This document shows positions 24,324 to 33,424 of a stretch of 64,000 nucleotides of DNA, one piece after another. The position numbers and the translations under genes were made by a program. Every line of letters begins with the position of its first letter. Positions within the stretch are counted from its first letter, which is position 1. This DNA comes from Styela clava (lineage: Eukaryota > Chordata > Ascidiacea > Stolidobranchia > Styelidae): assembly GCF_964204865.1 (NCBI RefSeq), contig NC_135257.1, forward strand, positions 3,658,001 to 3,722,000, in the 5' to 3' direction. The notes beneath the pieces are model-generated. The model ran no database searches. It had not been told where the DNA came from and saw only the letters and a list, made by a program, of their open reading frames with translations.

Positions 24324-26609
24324 TTAATTGATTGCATGTGAAACAAATGCAACAACGCAAGAGATAACGGCACAAACCGTCCCGAACCATCCCAAGAAGA
24401 ATGACATTCCTGGTTCAGCATTCCTGTAGGCAGCACTATTCGGTCCAATGGCAGAACTTTGATTTGACATAAATGCCGAGTAGCATCCCATACCGGAGAT
24501 CGCACAAAGAGCTAGAAATATTTATTACATAATTAATAATAAAAATAATAAATTTTTAGTACACAAACTATTGTATATATTGCATTTAATATTGGGAGTA
24601 AGATGTAGCCATGAATAAACATTATTGTTAGTTAAACTTTCAAAAATTGAATGGGAAGTTCAAATGTCAACATGTAATTTCTTTGCTTGAAGTATTTCAG
24701 TATTTGAAGTCGAATTTCTTCTAATTTGTAGGGTCCATTACTAAAAATACAGTTTATCTGAAAAACTCACTAGTAGTAGTATCTACTAGATATGTAGATT
24801 AAAATCGAGCGTTGTCAACATAAACCGAATCCATCTCGAAGTTTAGTCCATGTTTTGATGACCCGGACGATACTGGATTTGCTTACCTGCTACTAGAAAT
24901 ATAACGCCCGGTATAATGGCGCTATTTCGTCTTATATTTTTCCGAAGACCAAAATAAATTGCTGCAATAATTCCAGGCAAATGAAGAATTACACTGATAA
25001 TCATCAGAGAACGTGTGGCTTGCTCTAGTACGTCAATACCTGTAACAAAAATATTTGAATGAAAATACTAGATGTAAACTATATAATAATGCAAAGAAAC
25101 TCTATTAAACTAATGAACACTGGGAACCATTAAAGATATTTATAACAACGGTGCCCAAACATTGTATATATGTGTAGGCGTTAGCATCACCCCAGACTGA
25201 GAAATTTGTTTAAAACGTTTTGGTGGGCATGGGGAATGATATTTGCTCTATATGATAACTATATATTAAAACCACTATCGAACTTTACCTACTGCTTCTT
25301 CTTCACGTGTGTTGCAAAATATTGTAGATGTTGCCGAAGTAGCTAAGTTGTTGACTTGATTCTTACAAACGGAAAATAAGCCGTACGTCAACACCTAGAA
25401 TTAAGAACGTAAATATTTCATTCAAGCAGGGTTTAATCGACCCTATCACTATTCCAAGCACCCTGTTTTGTCATTGCATATGTAATTGAACATCGCAGTT
25501 TTTCAGGTACTCCCGAAGTATGTGAACTAAGATGGTGGACACCGGAACGTAGTATGTGTACCATGTCAGGGTTAGGCCATAATTTTATTCCAATTTTAGT
25601 TCTATTACTAACTCGGGGACTAGCCAAGTGACTTCCGTAGTATTTGTACCTGAAATTATGGCCTAGCCGTAACCTGGTACACATACTACGTTCCAGTGTC
25701 TGCCATCTTGGTTGACATACTTCGGCAGTACCGTTTTTCAATTAGGTGTTACAACTAAACAGAATACTTTTGGATATGTTGAAAAAAGTTCACTGATTAT
25801 GATGTACAACAGTGGTACCCAACCTTTTATGGCTCGAATTCCCCTTCCGGACTTTTGGCACTCATGGACCCCTTGTTTATCATTAAAGTGGTATTTAAAG
25901 TGTCATTTCGATTGGCAGATTCCAAATCCCATTATGTTCAAACAATTTATGCTAAACAAAGTGAAAACACCATGTGAAATAACCATATCGAGCAATGAAA
26001 CTTGGAAGCACGGGGAATTTCCTTGTAATGTGAAAAGAAAAATCAGTTTTGCGGCTATAGCACTGTGGCCCCTCCCATTGATCTGTGGTCCCATTACCGG
26101 GCCACGACGTTCGACGAGCACGTGATTAAAAGAACAAGAATAGTGCCACCATAAAAACAAATCCATTAAGTGTCAAAAATCGAATCCCATAACGCTATCA
26201 GGAATATTTGAAACAAATGGAAGTAATAGCCTTCTCAAAAAAATGTTTTATTTTCAACCACTGAAAATTTCAGAGCAATTGGTCCAGGAATCAAAGAGAA
26301 AAGCAACTTTCTAGGTTTTCCACTAGGTGTCCAAAACGTGTCAAATAACAAGAAAAAATATAATATTGAAACGATCCATAGGTCAACTAACGTGTCCAAT
26401 AATGCTATAACAATAGTAATAAGTAAGTAATTATATCCAACCTGAAACGACGTAGATGTCACATTGCTAATCGCAAGCCAGCTAGATGTTGCAATGGCTG
26501 CGACCAATAGACACAAACCAATTATCCCAGGTATCATTGCAAGGAATGTTGAGATAATTCTGGATTGCATTTCTTCGCCCCCTGTTCGATACTTCATCCT
26601 AACATCCAT
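24324..26609 (-). CDS. Claudin/PMP22-superfamily four-pass membrane protein
   Basis: Four minus-strand exons join in phase: 26609-26442, 25394-25289, 25039-24887 and 24511-24324, for 204 residues. The ATG at 26609 is used because upstream in-frame codons are TTG. Predicted membrane segments are at about residues 18-40, 102-123, 132-154 and 178-202, the four-pass layout of claudins, PMP22/EMP and CACNG proteins. The first extracellular loop has W44, then G61-L62-F63 and C66, and C83, the W-GLW-C-C pattern with Phe for Trp and a wider cysteine spacing than classic claudins. The first three membrane segments and all loops are intact. Function is inferred as junction or membrane organisation; the exact subfamily is uncertain. 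The C-terminal tail after TM4 is only a few residues, so there is no PDZ-binding motif. Intron 1 contains two transposable elements. Confidence 0.82.
25506..25732. mobile_element. 227-bp hAT-like MITE with perfect 8-bp target duplication
   Basis: Ends 'ggtactcccgaagtatgtga' and 'acatacttcggcagtacc' are inverted, and the pairing continues inward over about 75 bases ('aacgtagtatgtgtacca' on both arms), so the transcript would form a long hairpin. 'gtttttca' flanks both sides (25498-25505 and 25733-25740). It lies in intron 1 of the claudin-like gene and is a relative of the element at 8703-8812. Confidence 0.93.
25810..26110. mobile_element. hAT terminus and interior remnant
   Basis: A hAT-like left end 'cagtggtacccaaccttt' at 25810 is followed by 'tggctcg' and 'catggacccc' phrases typical of hAT subterminal sequence. 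The right side near 26100 has 'cattaccgggccacgacg' but no complementary terminus was found. It is in intron 1 of the claudin-like gene. Confidence 0.5.
26222..26405 (-). repeat. Dispersed repeat copy ('attggacacg' family), minus strand
   Basis: Read on the minus strand it runs from 'attattggacacgtta' through 'ctggaccaattgct' and 'gaaattttcagtggttg' to 'agaaggctattac'. The same order occurs at 39801-40042 and 46267-47063. Non-coding; located in intron 1 of the claudin-like gene next to its first exon. Confidence 0.65.
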
Positions 26610-27671
26610 GATCAACAAAATTCCAAGGGGTTATATCTGTTCTCAAATATTGTCCGATACAGTAACAAGCAGATCAAAAAAAGGCCACTCAAGCACTAAC
26701 TAATATAGCATAAAAGATAGATAATATAATATTACAGATATAAGGTTAGGCTACAGTGATTTTACCAAAGCGTATTTTTTTTATATTCATCTTGAGATGC
26801 ATTACATTTTTTTGTCAAACGTAGACGCTCCATCACTTGAAACTAAACCCTTATCGAAGAAGTGTTTCTGGCTGGGATAAATTTTACATTGTTTACATGT
26901 ATTGCTAATTCTAAAATTACGGAACACCTCATCTCTTTTGACTGCTTACAATTCATTATAACGTAATCGATCCAGAATCCAAAAGTAGCAAATGCTCTAG
27001 TCTAGACATCCGAAACTTTGTCTGACCTATATCGTTTGCTCCTGAACAGTGCATGTTCTACCCCAATTTAAAAATGCTGAAACAAATTGAGCACTGTAAT
27101 ACTTTTTAGGAGCAGATAATATATTTCTGAGAACGTGAACTAGAGAACAACACTGAAGTTTATAAATATAGGCTCCTGCGAACTACATATCGAATGGCAA
27201 GTAGAGTCAATTTTATGTAGTTGTAAAGATCACACTCTAAGACGTCGTCCCTTTCGGCATTCTTTGAAATAAATGAAGGATTGTCGATATTACTCTGTTT
27301 GTTAATGATAATACACTGTAATTATAGCGATTGCTCAACCTCGAAAATTTAAGGGGCAGGTGGCGAATTTTTCAAAGCAAATAATTTTGGTTCTAATCTT
27401 CTAACTCCATAATCTAAGCCGGGATCTTTTTATACAGGTTACAAGGGCTGCCATCGCACCTTCGTTCGTGGTACTTTGATAGCAACTCAGTTGGTACTCA
27501 ATTTACAAAGGTAAGTAATATTAATGTTGGTTGACTCAAAAATCATAATCTGTACGCGGAATTATAATCTCATATATAATATAAAACCTCACAATAAATA
27601 AACAAAAATCTGTGAACTTTCTTCTCGTGAATTCTCGAAACTAGATGAATACTGAATCGAACTTTCACTTC
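26610..27671. other. Spacer between two minus-strand genes
   Basis: Holds the 5' side of the claudin-like gene. A plus-strand stretch at 27439-27513 is flanked by good acceptor and donor sequences ('tttatacag' and 'gtaagt') and is open in two frames, but nothing continues it, so no exon is called. Confidence 0.35.
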
Positions 27672-27677
27672 TTTATT
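27672..27677 (-). terminator. AATAAA overlapping the stop codon of the unidentified gene
   Basis: On the minus strand the last codons read CGG AAA TAA A, so the hexamer AATAAA contains the stop codon itself. WDR4 shows a similar arrangement (signal 2 bases after its stop). Confidence 0.5.
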
Positions 27678-28633
27678 TCCGCGTCTGAAACGCCTCAAAT
27701 AGTTTGTTAACCGATTTGTATTCATGCTCCAGCTCTCCCGTTGTCGCTGCCTTTTGGCTTTTGTTATCACAAGAAAGGTGCGTCAAAGGCTATTAAAATA
27801 CATAGCTCGTTCCGAATCAGTCGCTGAATTCACGCGTCACTGCGCGTTCCATTCTATGTAAGAAGAAACCTGAAGCCTTTCAAGTACTTCGAAGACATTC
27901 GCATCATCGGCATCGTAAATTATGGCTGATGTACATCCATGTTATTCGCCAAAGGTCAGACGCGATTTTGGTGAAAGTGTTCTTCGATTTAAGACGCACT
28001 CACGAAAAATCCTAAAGTATTGTTAATTGCTGAATGAAGTGCAACAATTGGCAATGGATCTGCTGAGAAATGCTTTCCGCAATATAAAATGTATTTCTCA
28101 TTCAAACTATGATACCGCTGGTATAGTGGAAAAAACGAATGTGTACATTCGAGTCCAACCGCATACAAATATAGGACATGTAACTCGACTAAATAATAAC
28201 GAAAAATTCATGAATAGTAAATCTCATTGAAGACAAAACTACTCATTCTGATGAAATTAGAAACTTAATTGTAGATTATGTATCCTACGTGCTCATATAC
28301 AAGTTGAAAACCCAAAACTACAAATGAAGATTGAATATTTCGTTTCGACTCTTTATGCGGTAAATGAGTAGAGATATATAAAATAAAATTATTCGGAGTA
28401 TACTTTCCTTTTCTTGCTAAATACAGGAGACGAATTATTTATTTCAGAAGACACAGCGCCCGAAACCTGGACAACTTTATCTTAAGAATCTCTTACCAAC
28501 ATCAGAGGTGTGAAATAATACCTAACATTCTTGGACATATATTTGCACATCTTTTAGTTAGACATATGAAATAGTCCTCAAAAGCAGAAGGAAGAAGGCC
28601 ATTTTTGTCGATCAATAAATTCCGCGCGATTTT
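27673..28633 (-). CDS. Unidentified gene, three C-terminal exons
   Basis: I do not recognise this protein. Three minus-strand segments have acceptor and donor signals and join in phase to a stop: 28633-28522 (37 codons plus one base, starting 'KIARNLLIDKNGLLPSAFED'), 27925-27870 (starting with the second and third bases of an alanine codon, then 'IIYDADDANVFEVLERLQ'), and 27789-27673 (38 codons, 'PLTHLSCDNKSQ' to 'LFEAFQTRK', stop). Acceptors read 'ctctag', 'catcag' and 'aatag'; donors GTATTA and GTTTCT. Composition is charged and soluble-looking, without membrane segments. Another candidate exon of the same gene lies at 31033-30926. The N-terminus was not found. The gene sits between WDR4 and the claudin-like gene on the same strand. 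Phase agreement across two junctions supports it, but chance cannot be excluded for such short exons. Confidence 0.4.
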
Positions 28634-28770
28634 CTAGAGTGTGTATTCCAACCAGAGGCGTAGCCAGCATATTTTGCGCCCGGGGCAAAATATAAAATTG
28701 GCGCCCCGGCCCCCACGTTTAATCATGTTTTCTATTGGATTTAATTGTATATGTAAAAAAAAATTATATT

Positions 28771-29562
28771 TCGTCACGCTAATAACCGAATTGCGTAAGT
28801 CATTTTTAGCTGTTTTGAGAAAAACGTAAAAAAACTTCCTAATGATATTGCTATGCCATTGAGAGTCTTTAATTTGCCATAGTTCAACTTTTTGATCGTA
28901 GCCGGATTTAAGTTAATTTGTATGACGCAGTCATGTGACGTCATAATGGCACACTGTGATTTAGGCAAAAATGCGTCTATGGCTAGAGGACATACGCAAT
29001 TTTGCAACTTGTCTATATGTACCAGTCCTGAAAACCAAACAATCCAAAATCCCCAAAATAGCTAATCTGTTTCAATTACATTATTTTTTATGTTTAAAAA
29101 TATATATTTCATCAATATAACACGCTCTGCACATCACCGAAATAAGACTAAAGTTAAATATAAAGAATAAAACAGTAATATACTCTTATATAAAAGTCAA
29201 CCAAGGTGAATTGGACTCAGACAGTAAATATCACAAGTGCACGCCTTCCTATACAGTAGTATAAATTGAAAATTATTAGCGCTAAGCTAGAATCTGAGAT
29301 GCAAAAACTCGAAAATCCTTCGCTTAGGTTATTTTGCCTTTGTGACGTCACAATAGTCCTGCGTTAACAATGATAATTCATTATGACGGAACAATTGAAC
29401 AAATTTGCATATCATACAAAATTTCTATTTTTATGGGTTTCGGAATTCTTAAAATAAAATCTGAGTTAACAGACAGGTGCGCAGCATTACATAAATACCT
29501 ATTTTATGAAAAATTCAAAACCGCCCAAAATGACTTACGCAATTCGGTTATTAGCGTGACGA
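28771..29562. mobile_element. 792-bp inverted-repeat element nested in the hAT, copy 1
   Basis: Both ends carry 'tcgtcacgctaataaccgaa' followed by 'ttgcgtaagtcatttt', in inverted orientation. A second copy in the opposite orientation is at 60630-61456 and shares the interior, including 'gtgacgtca' motifs and 'gacaggtgcgcagcatta'. No transposase is encoded. Copy 1 flanks are 'attt' and 'atat'-like and do not settle the target duplication length. Confidence 0.85.
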
Positions 29563-29782
29563 TATGTGAATTCAAATTTATATGTATTTATATATTTTAT
29601 TATTTATTCAAAAATATATGTATATGTAAATTCAAATTTTAATGGAACATTTTATTTAAAGAAGAAGCAAAGCTATACAAAATAGAGCATATGTCCCACT
29701 CAGTTACTGTCAAAGATGATCTACATAGTCTGAAATAAATTCATTTTTTCAATTTCACTGTCGTAAACTGGTTAACACGTCA

Positions 29783-30157
29783 TCAAAATCTGTTTTTTTC
29801 CAATGTTTCTCTTTCAACACTTAGAAGTGCAAGATCACGGAGACGATCCTGTCCCGTTGATGCACGCGAATACGACAAAATAAGTTTCAATCTGCTGAAA
29901 GACCGTTCACAGCTTGCAATTGAAACTGATATTGTTAACAAAATTTGTAGAGAAATTTGCAGATTGAATAAAACGTCGTCTCCAAAAGACACAATAAAAC
30001 CAAGAAGAGCCAAAGGAGTTTCTGGTTGATCTACAGTTCTGTTACTGAGCAGCATTCTGCAATCTCCAATTTCGGTGAAAAGTTCGTGGCCATTGATGTC
30101 CGTGGGGTAGAGATTTGCAAAATCTGTGCAATCTCGACGAATTGTCGAAAACGGCAT
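29783..30157 (-). pseudogene. hAT transposase C-terminal fragment
   Basis: About 124 codons. The C-terminal dimerisation domain is recognisable by 'ASCERSFSRLKLI', then R-L-x-x-L-A-L-L-S. The N-terminal BED finger and catalytic DDE core are absent. It belongs to the element at 28653-30679 and is probably non-functional. Confidence 0.85.
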
Positions 30158-30925
30158 TGAGGTCTTTTAGCACAGTATAATATATTTTATGTAACTCTGC
30201 CGCAAAGTACGGTACTTTGACAACAAAATACAATCCACGTATTACTCAAAACATGTATTAACATCATTCAACCAAATTCCGTTTCCATTTGTCTCCAGCA
30301 CAGAACTAATATCAACTTACATCCGAGTGCGCAGGCAAGAACTTAACGATACAGAACCACGTAATTAACCCGGTGCATTTTGTTACCTAACGTTACCAAA
30401 TCAAATTTTGCTTCGTTTTCCGGCCAGATTTTTTTGGCCATGTAATTACGATGGAAATCTGACCGTGCTATGTGCGTGATGACGTCGGCAGTCGTAAGTG
30501 GTCTGACCAAGTGTGCAGTTTGCCATGTACTAAGATTAGATGTCTGCCGCCGGTGCGATCTTGCTTGTGACCGTTTTTTACCTTTGTTGTGAAATTTTTG
30601 CCAGCCCCATTTTGGCGCCCCTGTACCTTGGCGCCCGGGGGCATATGTACCCCACTGCCCCCCCTAAGCTACGCCTCTGATTCCAACAACTAGTTTATAC
30701 TCCGAAACCCGAAAACAAATACACCTTAGTATAGTTAATTCTGTACAATTGAATTGACTGTAATGAAGATTTCGCCCGACTAGAATTACATGCCGCAATC
30801 GTGAGTGAAACAAATAATGATAATCTACATACACTTAGCAAAGTTTTCGAGTTCAAAATAATCAAATCCATTCGTTCAGAAGACGGCTTGACCATATGGC
30901 GAACCACGGCCTCTCGTCCGGTTAC

Positions 30926-31033
30926 CATTCCATGTCGGGTATGGCATTAGTTAGTTCTTTGTTTTCCGAAGCATGGACTTGATGGTGGAGGAAGTCGGAC
31001 TCGAAGTCTGTTGTTGGTTTTGCCGGAATTTTT
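30926..31033 (-). CDS. Candidate further exon of the unidentified gene
   Basis: The minus strand after an acceptor 'ggtcttcag' is open for 36 codons ('KIPAKPTTDFESDFLHHQ' to 'NAIPDMEW') up to a donor GTAACC, giving 108 bases. The other two frames are open for nearly as long, so the frame is not certain. It starts in phase 2 and ends in phase 2, and does not join directly to the exon at 28633, so at least one more exon would be needed. It may instead belong to another transcript. Confidence 0.25.
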
Positions 31034-31047
31034 CTGAAGACCTATAA

Positions 31048-31846
31048 CAGGGGTGGGCAACCTTTTTCGGCTCGCGTGCCGAAATCGGATACCGCGTGCC
31101 GACCAAAATTAAAAACAATGCTTTGCCACTTTCAAAGCAGAGAAGCACAATAATAAACCTTTTAAACATGTACAGACAGATTTATTAATCGCGAAAAAAT
31201 CACTCCAACAAATGGATTTGATTACTTTTCTTATTCGATATCAGAGAGACCTCTGCTGCTGCATTACCGCTGATAGAGATTTCACATCGGGTATATTTTA
31301 TAACTTTCAGAGAAATACACGAACTATGGTTTCATATTTCAGGCTACTCCTATAAAGTTCAAAACTGAGAATTAAGCTTCACAAGCATATGTAGATGGAA
31401 ACATGTCAATGTAATACAACTCTTGTATTACCTTCCATAGTCGCTTATATTTCTTTCGAAATCAACTTATAACAGTAACTTAGCAAGTAATTCTAGCTAA
31501 CATGAGCTTTACAACTTCATAAATCAAGAAGAAATGAAGAAAAGGGATTGAACAGACGAACTATATTATGTAGCAAAATGAATGCAGCGCTCTTCTCAAA
31601 AGCTCACTCATTTGGTACGTCATAATATATTTCGTTGTAGCCATACGTCATTAAGGGACAAAAAGAGTTTAAATAACGGATTGTTAATAAATCATGATGA
31701 ATAAACGAACACCGAGTTTCATTAGATAATTCTTGAAACTTTTTATCTGAAGGAAAATGATCTCGTTTTCAATGCCTCGCTCGCGTGCCGAATAAATGAG
31801 CTTCTGTGCCAAGTCTGGCACGCGTGCCAGGGGTTGCCCACCACTG
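31048..31846. mobile_element. 799-bp non-autonomous hAT, TSD with one mismatch
   Basis: Ends 'caggggtgggcaacc' and 'ggttgcccaccactg' are inverted. Flanks are 'acctataa' (31040-31047) and 'acctagaa' (31847-31854), an 8-bp duplication differing at one position. Both ends carry 'cgcgtgcc' subterminal motifs. It lies a few bases upstream of a candidate splice acceptor. Confidence 0.88.
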
Positions 31847-31854
31847 ACCTAGAA

Positions 31855-32184
31855 TAAACGACCATTATAGCTCACAGCAAAATACACAAATTTCGTTTTA
31901 TAAAAATCATCACAATTAATTGCAAATACAGTAGTCAAATTTTGTAACATTATGTCTGTAGGGTTTTTCACGAGGCTGAAGTTTGCTATGACATACATTT
32001 TATTATTTTGATCATTCAGTGAAAACATGAGTCTTACATGCCGTCTTATCGTCTTCCTTTCCCCCGGGATAAATATGTAAATCCTAGCCTATTGAATACG
32101 ACCAGATCGCTTGAATTATAAAATTCTTGACTTTTCAATCTTGTGCTCATATAAAAAGATATCAACAATTTCAACACAATTTTG
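31855..32184. other. Spacer downstream of WDR4
   Basis: On the minus strand two overlapping frames start with ATG: one at about 32146 of 34 codons, and one at about 32029 of 58 codons ending just before the hAT. Either might be the 5' part of the unidentified gene, but no phase-consistent junction was found. Confidence 0.3.
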
Positions 32185-32190
32185 TTTATT
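32185..32190 (-). terminator. WDR4 polyadenylation signal
   Basis: AATAAA on the minus strand, two bases after the WDR4 stop codon, implying a very short 3' UTR. Confidence 0.6.
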
Positions 32191-32192
32191 TT

Positions 32193-33413
32193 TTAAGCCA
32201 TTTTCACACGCTTTGAACCATTTAATTCAGTGGAATCTTTGGTTTTATTCCTCAATTTCAGTCTTTCTTTTTTCTTCAATTGATAGGATTCATAAACTTC
32301 TCCCTCACAGCGAGCTTTGAACAAACTGACATACAAGTCTTTCCGCTCATGGTTAATGGCGTTCAACTGAGAACTGATACAGTTTACTGGTTCTAACCGC
32401 TTAGATTGAAATCTTTCACTCTCATAAGTAAATGTATGCAAGCTTAAGCAGTCTTCACTTTCGGAAATTATCAGTGCATACAATATGACACAAGTCTTGT
32501 CATTCCCAAATTTTAAATCTTGTACACTGATGCAATTTGGAATTTGTAAATCGCATAAGTAAATAAAGCAACATTTTTTAGCATCCAGCTTGAACACTGA
32601 CAAGTTTTTCATGTTTGTTTGAGAAGATGCAACTGTGAAATATCCACCATCAGCAGATATAGTTATAATAGATGGTACATATTGAAATTGTGAAGATGCA
32701 TTTTCATTCCCTTGATTACTAACAGATTGATCCTCAAAAACATGCTTACACAATTCTTTACCAGCAACAGCATCCCATAACCGTACAGATCGATCGCCCG
32801 AAGATGATATAAACAAAGTTCTGGATGCGTGAGGAACAGGTTCAACTTTGCAAACAAACTCCGCATGACCTAGGCAAAATTCTTCAATAATGTAAGGATT
32901 CTTAACTTCACTAACTCTTATTTTTTCATCACGATCAGCAGAAATAATGTATTTGCCATCACAACTAACTTTCACGTCTAATAGCATGGAAACATGACCA
33001 AGAATAGGTTCAATTTCTTTGGTTTCAAAGTCCATACCTTTGTGTTCAGTCTGCAGATCATATTTGTATAAATCACCCGATTTGTCTGCTATGAATAAGA
33101 CATTCCCACTGTGGTCAAAGCACATAGCAGTAGGACGTCTTTTAACTTTAATTTCTTTGGCAGATTCCCATTCAGTTGGGTCCAAGACCACAATTCGTTT
33201 ATCGGAGTACATTGCACAAATATATTTTCCATCGCTTGTACAACACAAGTCTTCAAGTCTATCATCCAATGGTTTATTATTCCCATCTGTGACTGAGTTG
33301 TCAAATTCATGTGTATATGTGTACAAACACTGTCCTTTTTCCAAGGAAAATACTTTTAGGAGGTCTTTTGATGCGACTGATAAAAATGATTCTGAGCAAC
33401 AAATTTTAGCCAT
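32193..33413 (-). CDS. WDR4: tRNA (guanine-N7)-methyltransferase non-catalytic subunit WDR4
   Basis: An uninterrupted minus-strand frame of 406 codons from the ATG at 33413; two codons further upstream the frame is open only with a TTG. WDR4 pairs with METTL1 to form N7-methylguanosine at position 46 of tRNAs (Trm8/Trm82 in yeast) in the nucleus. The WD40 propeller is recognisable by 'FIADKSGDLYKYDL', 'GHVSMLLDVKVS' followed by 'ISADRDEKIRVS', 'FCLGHAEFVCKV' and 'SSGDRSVRLWDA'. The 'ADRDEKIRVS' block is the most conserved of the family and lies near residues 160-170. The basic C-terminal tail (K/R-rich, ending 'NGSKRVKMA') fits a nuclear protein. Length is close to the human 412. The gene has no introns and begins 11 bases after the stop of FAM204A. 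Confidence 0.95.
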   Translation of the reverse strand: MAKICCSESFLSVASKDLLKVFSLEKGQCLYTYTHEFDNSVTDGNNKPLDDRLEDLCCTSDGKYICAMYSDKRIVVLDPTEWESAKEIKVKRRPTAMCFDHSGNVLFIADKSGDLYKYDLQTEHKGMDFETKEIEPILGHVSMLLDVKVSCDGKYIISADRDEKIRVSEVKNPYIIEEFCLGHAEFVCKVEPVPHASRTLFISSSGDRSVRLWDAVAGKELCKHVFEDQSVSNQGNENASSQFQYVPSIITISADGGYFTVASSQTNMKNLSVFKLDAKKCCFIYLCDLQIPNCISVQDLKFGNDKTCVILYALIISESEDCLSLHTFTYESERFQSKRLEPVNCISSQLNAINHERKDLYVSLFKARCEGEVYESYQLKKKERLKLRNKTKDSTELNGSKRVKMA

Positions 33414-33424
33414 TTTCAAACTTG
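33414..33424 (-). other. 11-nt intercistronic gap FAM204A-WDR4
   Basis: The stop codon of FAM204A (33427-33425) and the ATG of WDR4 (33413) are separated by 'caagtttgaaa' on the minus strand. The last FAM204A codon is ATG directly followed by TAA, so an ATG-TAA start-stop lies 14 bases before the WDR4 start. No pyrimidine tract precedes the gap; the nearest strong acceptor is the one of the last FAM204A exon ('tttatgttcag', ending 33468). Confidence 0.8.

Larger units (their letters stand above)
28653..30679 (-). mobile_element. hAT element with perfect 8-bp target duplication and transposase remnant
   Basis: Ends are 'cagaggcgtagccag' and 'aagctacgcctctg', inverted, followed inward on each side by 'gcgcc' and 'cccgggg' phrases. 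The octamer 'attccaac' flanks both sides (28645-28652 and 30680-30687). A minus-strand frame at 30157-29783 ends with the hAT dimerisation motif 'SIASCERSFSRLKLI' followed by 'LALLSVE', as in ZMYM1-like hAT transposases. The upstream part of the transposase is missing, partly replaced by a nested element at 28771-29562 on the other side. It lies in or beside the unidentified minus-strand gene. Confidence 0.93.

Noticed and set aside
27439-27513. Plus-strand exon-like segment between 'tttatacag' and 'gtaagt'.
   Set aside because: Good splice signals but no neighbouring exon joins it in phase on the plus strand, where no other gene is evident.
27922-28023. Plus-strand frame of 34 codons starting 'MADVHPCYSPKVRRDFGES'.
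   Set aside because: It overlaps the minus-strand exon at 27925-27870 only at its start, has no supported continuation, and the minus strand has better splice-phase support.
28400-28466. Minus-strand exon-like segment 'VSGAVSSEINNSSPVFSKKR'.
   Set aside because: It is open and bounded by AG and GT, but inserting it between the exons at 28522 and 27925 breaks the reading phase.
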